Assembly (NCBI GenBank): GCA_002482965.1
Contig: DLGZ01000002.1
Coordinates: forward strand, 1 to 64,000
DNA: 64,000 bases
Origin: Verrucomicrobiaceae bacterium UBA7681
GTDB lineage: Bacteria > Verrucomicrobiota > Verrucomicrobiia > Verrucomicrobiales > Verrucomicrobiaceae
Direction of reading: 5' to 3'
Below are positions 60,247 through 64,000 of this stretch, one piece after another. The notes below the pieces were generated by a model that made no database searches, was not told the origin of the DNA, and worked only from the letters and a program-made list of their open reading frames with translations. The position numbers were made by a program, and so were the translations under genes. Every line of letters begins with the position of its first letter. The stretch's first letter is position 1.

Positions 60247-61107
60247 TCAATCAAACACCACGGTCTTGTTCTTGACGACGAGCACACGGTCGCGGGCGTG
60301 CCACCAGAGGGCTTTGGCGAGGACGGTTTTTTCCAGATCGCGGCCTAGGCGGACGAGGTCCTGGACGCTGTCTTCGTGGCTGACGCGCATGACGTCCTGA
60401 TGGATGATCGGACCTTCGTCGAGATCCGCAGTGACGTAGTGGCTGGTGGCGCCGATGATCTTCACACCACGCTGGAAGGCCTGGTGGTAGGGCTTCGCAC
60501 CGACGAAGGCCGGCAGGAAGCTGTGATGAATGTTCAGGATGCGATGAGGAAACTCTGCGATCATCGCCGGACTGATGATCTGCATGTAGCGAGCCAGCAC
60601 GACGGTGTCGATGCGGTGCTGACGCAGCAGTTCGATCTGCGCGGCCTCCTGCGCGAGCTTGTTGTCTTTCGTGATCGGAAAATGATGAAACGGAATGCCG
60701 AAGCGCTCCGCCGCAGGCCGCAAGGTCTCGTGATTGGCAACGATGAGCGGGATGTCCACGGGCAGGTCGCCGGATTCATGACGGGCGAGGAGATCGTAGA
60801 GGCAGTGGTTCTCCTTGGTGACAAACAGCGCGATGCGTTTGCGCTGGCTGGCAAAGCTCAGGCGCATCTGCATTTCATGCCGACGCGCCATGGGCTGCAG
60901 GCGTGACTCGATCTCTTCATTGTCGAGCGTGAATTTTTCCAGGCTCCATTCCAAGCGCATGAAGAAGGCGTTCTGCTCAGGATCAATGTGCTGCTGCAGG
61001 TCAATGATGTTCCCCTGATGCGAGAAGATGAAACCTGTCACATCATGCACGAGACCCGGACGGTCCGGGCAGTGGATGAGCAGCGTGGCGATGTCAGTAG
61101 AGGCCAT
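60247..61107 (-). CDS. purU: Formyltetrahydrofolate deformylase
   Basis: 286 residues. An N-terminal ACT domain (LLIHCPDRPGLVHDVTGFIF, about 9-90) senses folate or amino-acid balance, and a formyltransferase fold contains HHSFLPAFVGAKPYHQAFQRG and SHYVTADLDEGPIIHQDV (catalytic Asn/His/Asp region). It splits 10-formyl-THF to formate and THF, supplying formate for purine synthesis. It ends 39 bp after the GH75-like gene in convergent orientation and lies 12 bp downstream of proB. Confidence 0.92.
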   Translation of the reverse strand: MASTDIATLLIHCPDRPGLVHDVTGFIFSHQGNIIDLQQHIDPEQNAFFMRLEWSLEKFTLDNEEIESRLQPMARRHEMQMRLSFASQRKRIALFVTKENHCLYDLLARHESGDLPVDIPLIVANHETLRPAAERFGIPFHHFPITKDNKLAQEAAQIELLRQHRIDTVVLARYMQIISPAMIAEFPHRILNIHHSFLPAFVGAKPYHQAFQRGVKIIGATSHYVTADLDEGPIIHQDVMRVSHEDSVQDLVRLGRDLEKTVLAKALWWHARDRVLVVKNKTVVFD

Positions 61108-61119
61108 GGTGAATCTGGA

Positions 61120-61896
61120 TTACGAACGTGAAGCAGGAAAGCGCGTACAAATGCCGTGACCTTCGATCAGCCCTGGAATCTGCTCGGCATGTCGGCCGGA
61201 GGCGATGATGCACTCCACACCGCCGTGCACTGCGTCCTGCACGGCGCGCAGTTTGGAAATCATGCCGCCTGTGCCGAGGGCGGATTTCTCCTCTTCGGCG
61301 TGGTGGATCACGTCATCGACATTGTCGACGACGGGGATTGGGCCTTCTTCAGGCTTCTTGGTGTCACGCAGGAGTCCGGGGGCGCTGGTCAGCAGGATAA
61401 GGACATCGGCCCCCCAAAAACGTGCGACGCGGGAGGAGAGCTTGTCGTTGTCGCCGTAGCGCAGCTCTTCAATGGCAACGGAGTCGTTTTCATTGATGAC
61501 CGGCACCACCTGAGAAAACTCCATGAGGCGATCAAGCACGGCTTTGACGCGCGGCGCGCGATCCACGTTCTCAAAGTCCTCATGCGTGACGAGCAACTGC
61601 GCGACGTGCAGTCCATGATCACGCAGCAGTGTCTCATAGGAGTGCATGAGGTGAGTCTGGCCCACGGCGGCGAGCGCCTGCAGCGTCGTCACGTCAGTGG
61701 GGCGTTGTTTGAAATCAAGCGGCTTCAGACCGGAAGCCACGGCCCCGCTGCTAACGACGACGACAGAATGCCCAGCGCGCTTCAGCAGCGCGACTGCCTC
61801 AACGAGTTTGCGCAACTGCACAGGATCGGGTTCAGGCGCGTCTTTACGCGTGAGGATACCGGAGCCGAATTTGAGAACGATGCGCTTGGAGGCCAT
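61120..61896 (-). CDS. proB: Glutamate 5-kinase (lacking PUA domain)
   Basis: 258 residues from the ATG at 61896. Amino-acid kinase fold: MASKRIVLKFGSGILTRKD, VVSSGAVASGLKPL, PVINENDSVAIEELRYGDNDKLSS, and GTGGMISKLRAVQDAV near the end. It phosphorylates glutamate for proline synthesis. Longer ProB proteins carry a C-terminal PUA domain; this one stops after the kinase domain. It precedes purU by 12 bp. Extended ORF starts upstream are not family-like. Confidence 0.92.
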   Translation of the reverse strand: MASKRIVLKFGSGILTRKDAPEPDPVQLRKLVEAVALLKRAGHSVVVVSSGAVASGLKPLDFKQRPTDVTTLQALAAVGQTHLMHSYETLLRDHGLHVAQLLVTHEDFENVDRAPRVKAVLDRLMEFSQVVPVINENDSVAIEELRYGDNDKLSSRVARFWGADVLILLTSAPGLLRDTKKPEEGPIPVVDNVDDVIHHAEEEKSALGTGGMISKLRAVQDAVHGGVECIIASGRHAEQIPGLIEGHGICTRFPASRS

Positions 61897-61967
61897 GAGT
61901 GAAGGGAAACGAAGGGCGGCGAATATGGCGGGGTGAGCTGCGATGCAAAGGGCAAAAGCCGGAGAGG

Positions 61968-62111
61968 TGGCCGCAAAAAGGCGCAAAGAGGTTCAAAAAA
62001 GAGGTGGAAGGCGGCTGCGCCAAGGCGCACGGATACTAACCGTAATTCAGCGCCCAATCCGAAAGAAGATCAGACTCTGATTTTTGCCCTTTTTGAGTCT
62101 CTTTGCGGCCA
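61968..62111. repeat. Purine-rich inverted repeat between proB and fabH
   Basis: Left arm TGGCCGCAAAAAGGCGCAAAG (61968-61988) and, on the other strand, right arm TTGGCCGCAAAGAGACTCAA pair with a few mismatches over about 24 bp, enclosing 96 bp. The composition (CCGCAnAG, GGCnCAnAG) resembles the inner palindrome of the MITE-like element at 26226-26307. It is the whole content of the gap 61897-62120. Confidence 0.6.
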
Positions 62112-62120
62112 ATCAACAGC

Positions 62121-63140
62121 TTACCACCGCACCACGGAACTGGCCCAGGTGAAGCCGCCGCCAAAGGCGACGAGGAGGACGACATCGCCTTTTTGGAGGC
62201 GACCGGCCTTGTTGGCTTCGTCGAGGGCGACGGGGATCGTGGCGGCGCTGGTGTTGCCGTATTTGTCGAGATTCATGAATACGCGCTCCAGTGGCAGGTT
62301 CAGGCGCTCGGCGATGGCGCTGATGATGCGGGCATTGGCCTGATGAGGAATGACCAAACTCACATCGGCGGCGGTCAGTCCGGCCATTTCCAGCGCCTGC
62401 TGGGAAGCCTCCAGCATGCGGGTGACAGCGTGCTTGAAGGTTTCGCGACCCTCCATGTGGATCGTGTTGGGATGCGAATCGACGTTTTCGGGAGTGATCG
62501 GGCAGGCCGAGCCACCGCCGGGGACTTTGAGTACGTCAGCGAGGGTACCGTCCGTGCCCATGACCGTGGAAAGCACGCGCCCGGGGGCCTCGGTTTCCGA
62601 TGCATCAGCCCGGCGAATGACCACGGCACCAGCGCCATCGCCAAAGAGCACGCAGGTGTTGCGGTCTTTCCAGTTGATGAGGCTGCTGAGTTTTTCCGCG
62701 CCGATGACGAGGGCGGTGGTGCGATTGCCCGTGTTGATGAAATGACGTGCAACCTGCAGGGCGTACAAAAAGCCGGAGCAGGCGGCCGAGATGTCAAAGC
62801 AGACAGCGTTCATGGCCCCGATCTTTTTCTGCACAAAGCAGGCAGTGGATGGGAAGAACATATCCGGAGTGACGGTGGCCACGATGATGAGCTGAATCTC
62901 TTCGGGGGCTACTCCGGCGCTGGCCATGGCGCGGCGTGCGGCTTCGGTAGCGAGATCGCTGGTAGCCTGATCCGCAGCGGCGATGCGGCGCTCCTTGATG
63001 CCGGTGCGGGAGGTGATCCACTCGTCTGAGGTATCGACAATCTTGGACAGATCGTCATTGGTCAGCACTTTTTCAGGCATGTAACTGCCAGTACCAATGA
63101 TGCTTGAGGCGCAAAAGGGCTGGGATCTAGGAGCGGGCAT
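62121..63140 (-). CDS. fabH: Beta-ketoacyl-ACP synthase III
   Basis: 339 residues. Thiolase-fold condensing enzyme that starts fatty acid synthesis from acetyl-CoA and malonyl-ACP. The triad is Cys in DISAACSGF, His in IPHQANARI and Asn in KYGNTSAATIP; the N-terminus SSIIGTGSYMPEKVLTNDDL is typical. The start overlaps the plsX stop by 14 bp, the usual plsX-fabH order in Gram-negative bacteria. Confidence 0.96.
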   Translation of the reverse strand: MPAPRSQPFCASSIIGTGSYMPEKVLTNDDLSKIVDTSDEWITSRTGIKERRIAAADQATSDLATEAARRAMASAGVAPEEIQLIIVATVTPDMFFPSTACFVQKKIGAMNAVCFDISAACSGFLYALQVARHFINTGNRTTALVIGAEKLSSLINWKDRNTCVLFGDGAGAVVIRRADASETEAPGRVLSTVMGTDGTLADVLKVPGGGSACPITPENVDSHPNTIHMEGRETFKHAVTRMLEASQQALEMAGLTAADVSLVIPHQANARIISAIAERLNLPLERVFMNLDKYGNTSAATIPVALDEANKAGRLQKGDVVLLVAFGGGFTWASSVVRW

Positions 63141-64000
63141 GGAGAGAAATGGAATGGGCGGTGGCGGCGGCTTCGATGTGAGGCCCCACCTGATGTTGGA
63201 TGGATTCGCAAGCCTGACGGATGGCGTTCTTCATGGCAAGCGGAGATGCACTGCCATGGGCGATGATGGTGATGCCCCGGAGGCCCAGCAGCGGCATGCC
63301 GCCGACCTCGTCGGGATTGGTACGGTAGTGGACGCGCTTGAAGGCGGGCTTGGCCAGCAGACCGCCGATCTTGGTCCAGAAGCCGCTCTTAATTTCGCTC
63401 TTCACCATGCTGAAAATGGTGTGGGCCAGCGCTTCGGCGTTTTTCAAAATGACATTGCCGGTGAAGCCGTCGCAAACGACGACATCCGGCGGGGTTTCCC
63501 AAACGTCATGGCCTTCGACGTTGCCGATGAAATTGATGCCCGCGGTCTGCCGCAGCAGCTTGCCGGTTTCTTTGCACAGCGCATTCCCCTTTTCTTCCTC
63601 GGTGCCGTTGGACATGAGGCCCACTCTGGGGTTCTCCCGGCCCAGCACATGGCGGGCAAAGACGCTGCCCATGATGGCATTCTGCACCAGGTGGGAGGGC
63701 TCGCTGTCTGGATTGGCACCGGCATCAATCAGCACCCAGTGCTTGGTCAAGGACGGCATGATCGAGGCGATGGCCGGCCGCTCGATGTGCGTGAGGGTGC
63801 GTAGTTTGATCAGGGAGGCGGTGACGGCGGCACCGGTGTGCCCGGCGCTGACCACGGCATCTGCCTTGCCATCTTTGACCAAGTCCACGGCCACGCTGAT
63901 GGAGCTGTCCTTTTTTTTGCGCACGGCGTCGATGCCACTGTCAGACATTTCGACGATCTGGCTGGCGGGAACGATCTCCAGTTTTGGGCTGGAGACTCCC
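63127..64000 (-). CDS. plsX: Phosphate acyltransferase PlsX (5' end outside window)
   Basis: 290 codons visible; the frame continues through 64000, so the gene is truncated by the window edge, with LEIVPASQIVEMSDSGIDAV across the last 80 bases. Core motifs: DSSISVAVDLVKDGKADAVVSAGHTGAA, LIDAGANPDS, VVVCDGFTGNVILKNAE and HGSASPLAMKNAIRQA. PlsX makes acyl-phosphate from acyl-ACP for phosphatidic acid synthesis. The ATG-initiated part at 63948 is internal and not the true start. The stop overlaps fabH. Confidence 0.95.
   Translation of the reverse strand, partial: GVSSPKLEIVPASQIVEMSDSGIDAVRKKKDSSISVAVDLVKDGKADAVVSAGHTGAAVTASLIKLRTLTHIERPAIASIMPSLTKHWVLIDAGANPDSEPSHLVQNAIMGSVFARHVLGRENPRVGLMSNGTEEEKGNALCKETGKLLRQTAGINFIGNVEGHDVWETPPDVVVCDGFTGNVILKNAEALAHTIFSMVKSEIKSGFWTKIGGLLAKPAFKRVHYRTNPDEVGGMPLLGLRGITIIAHGSASPLAMKNAIRQACESIQHQVGPHIEAAATAHSISLHARS

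Overview
The window looks like chromosomal DNA from a GC-rich Gram-negative member of the Verrucomicrobia (PVC group, possibly a Prosthecobacter/Verrucomicrobium relative). This rests on gene content, not on a search: a PVC-type membrane-bound dehydrogenase/HEAT/cytochrome c protein, a Tat-exported DUF1501 protein, sulfatase, secreted NHL propellers, a SWIB-domain protein, KDO and menaquinone genes, and a fused CcoN-CcoO oxidase subunit. No rRNA, tRNA, CRISPR array, phage or intact transposase gene was recognised. It is mostly ordinary chromosome, dense with genes on both strands.

Layout. 0.5-7.3 kb: small membrane proteins, an MGDG-synthase-like glycosyltransferase coupled to a MutT-type Nudix hydrolase, a minus-strand run (Dabb protein, GSAM-like aminotransferase, QueE, SNase-like nuclease), TatA and a secreted EEP hydrolase. 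7.3-13.8 kb: a glutaminase-STAS-cNMP protein flanked by two secreted NHL propellers, then an MBL-fold RNase-like protein. 13.9-26 kb: pyrG, kdsB, SWIB, an orphan PAS histidine kinase, cutA, gltX, an AsmA-like protein, sppA-CPBP protease, fabG and a membrane EEP protein. 26.7-31.8 kb: small secreted proteins, DUF1501, a lipoprotein, a sulfatase and a methyltransferase. 32.1-40.5 kb: a complete cbb3 oxidase cluster on the minus strand (ccoS-ccoNO-ccoQ-ccoP-ccoG-small TM protein-safE-like-ccoI). 40.9-52.1 kb: a TonB-anchored squalene-cyclase-fold protein, M81 peptidase, L,D-transpeptidase, methyltransferase, a protease/transglutaminase-like fusion and the PVC cytochrome. 52.3-55.4 kb: menA-menC-menE. 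55.4-64 kb: glycine-zipper lipoproteins, GtrA, TrmL, a LolD-like ATPase, a GH75-like protein, purU, proB, fabH and plsX (cut by the window edge).

The most interesting non-coding signal is a dispersed repeat of about 130-240 bp in six copies (near 0.2, 22.0, 26.4, 31.9, 34.7 and 40.8 kb), all in the same orientation. Each copy has two hairpins in a fixed order. The stem sequences differ between copies but the base pairing is kept, so structure seems to be under selection. One copy has been split by a 217-bp MITE-like element with its own terminal inverted repeats. Other small hairpin families lie between genes, and several strong intrinsic terminators lie inside the ends of neighbouring genes. 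Two genes shorter than 60 codons were recovered by reading the sequence: ccoQ (37767-37919) and a GTG-initiated 51-residue secreted peptide coupled to DUF1501 (27240-27395).
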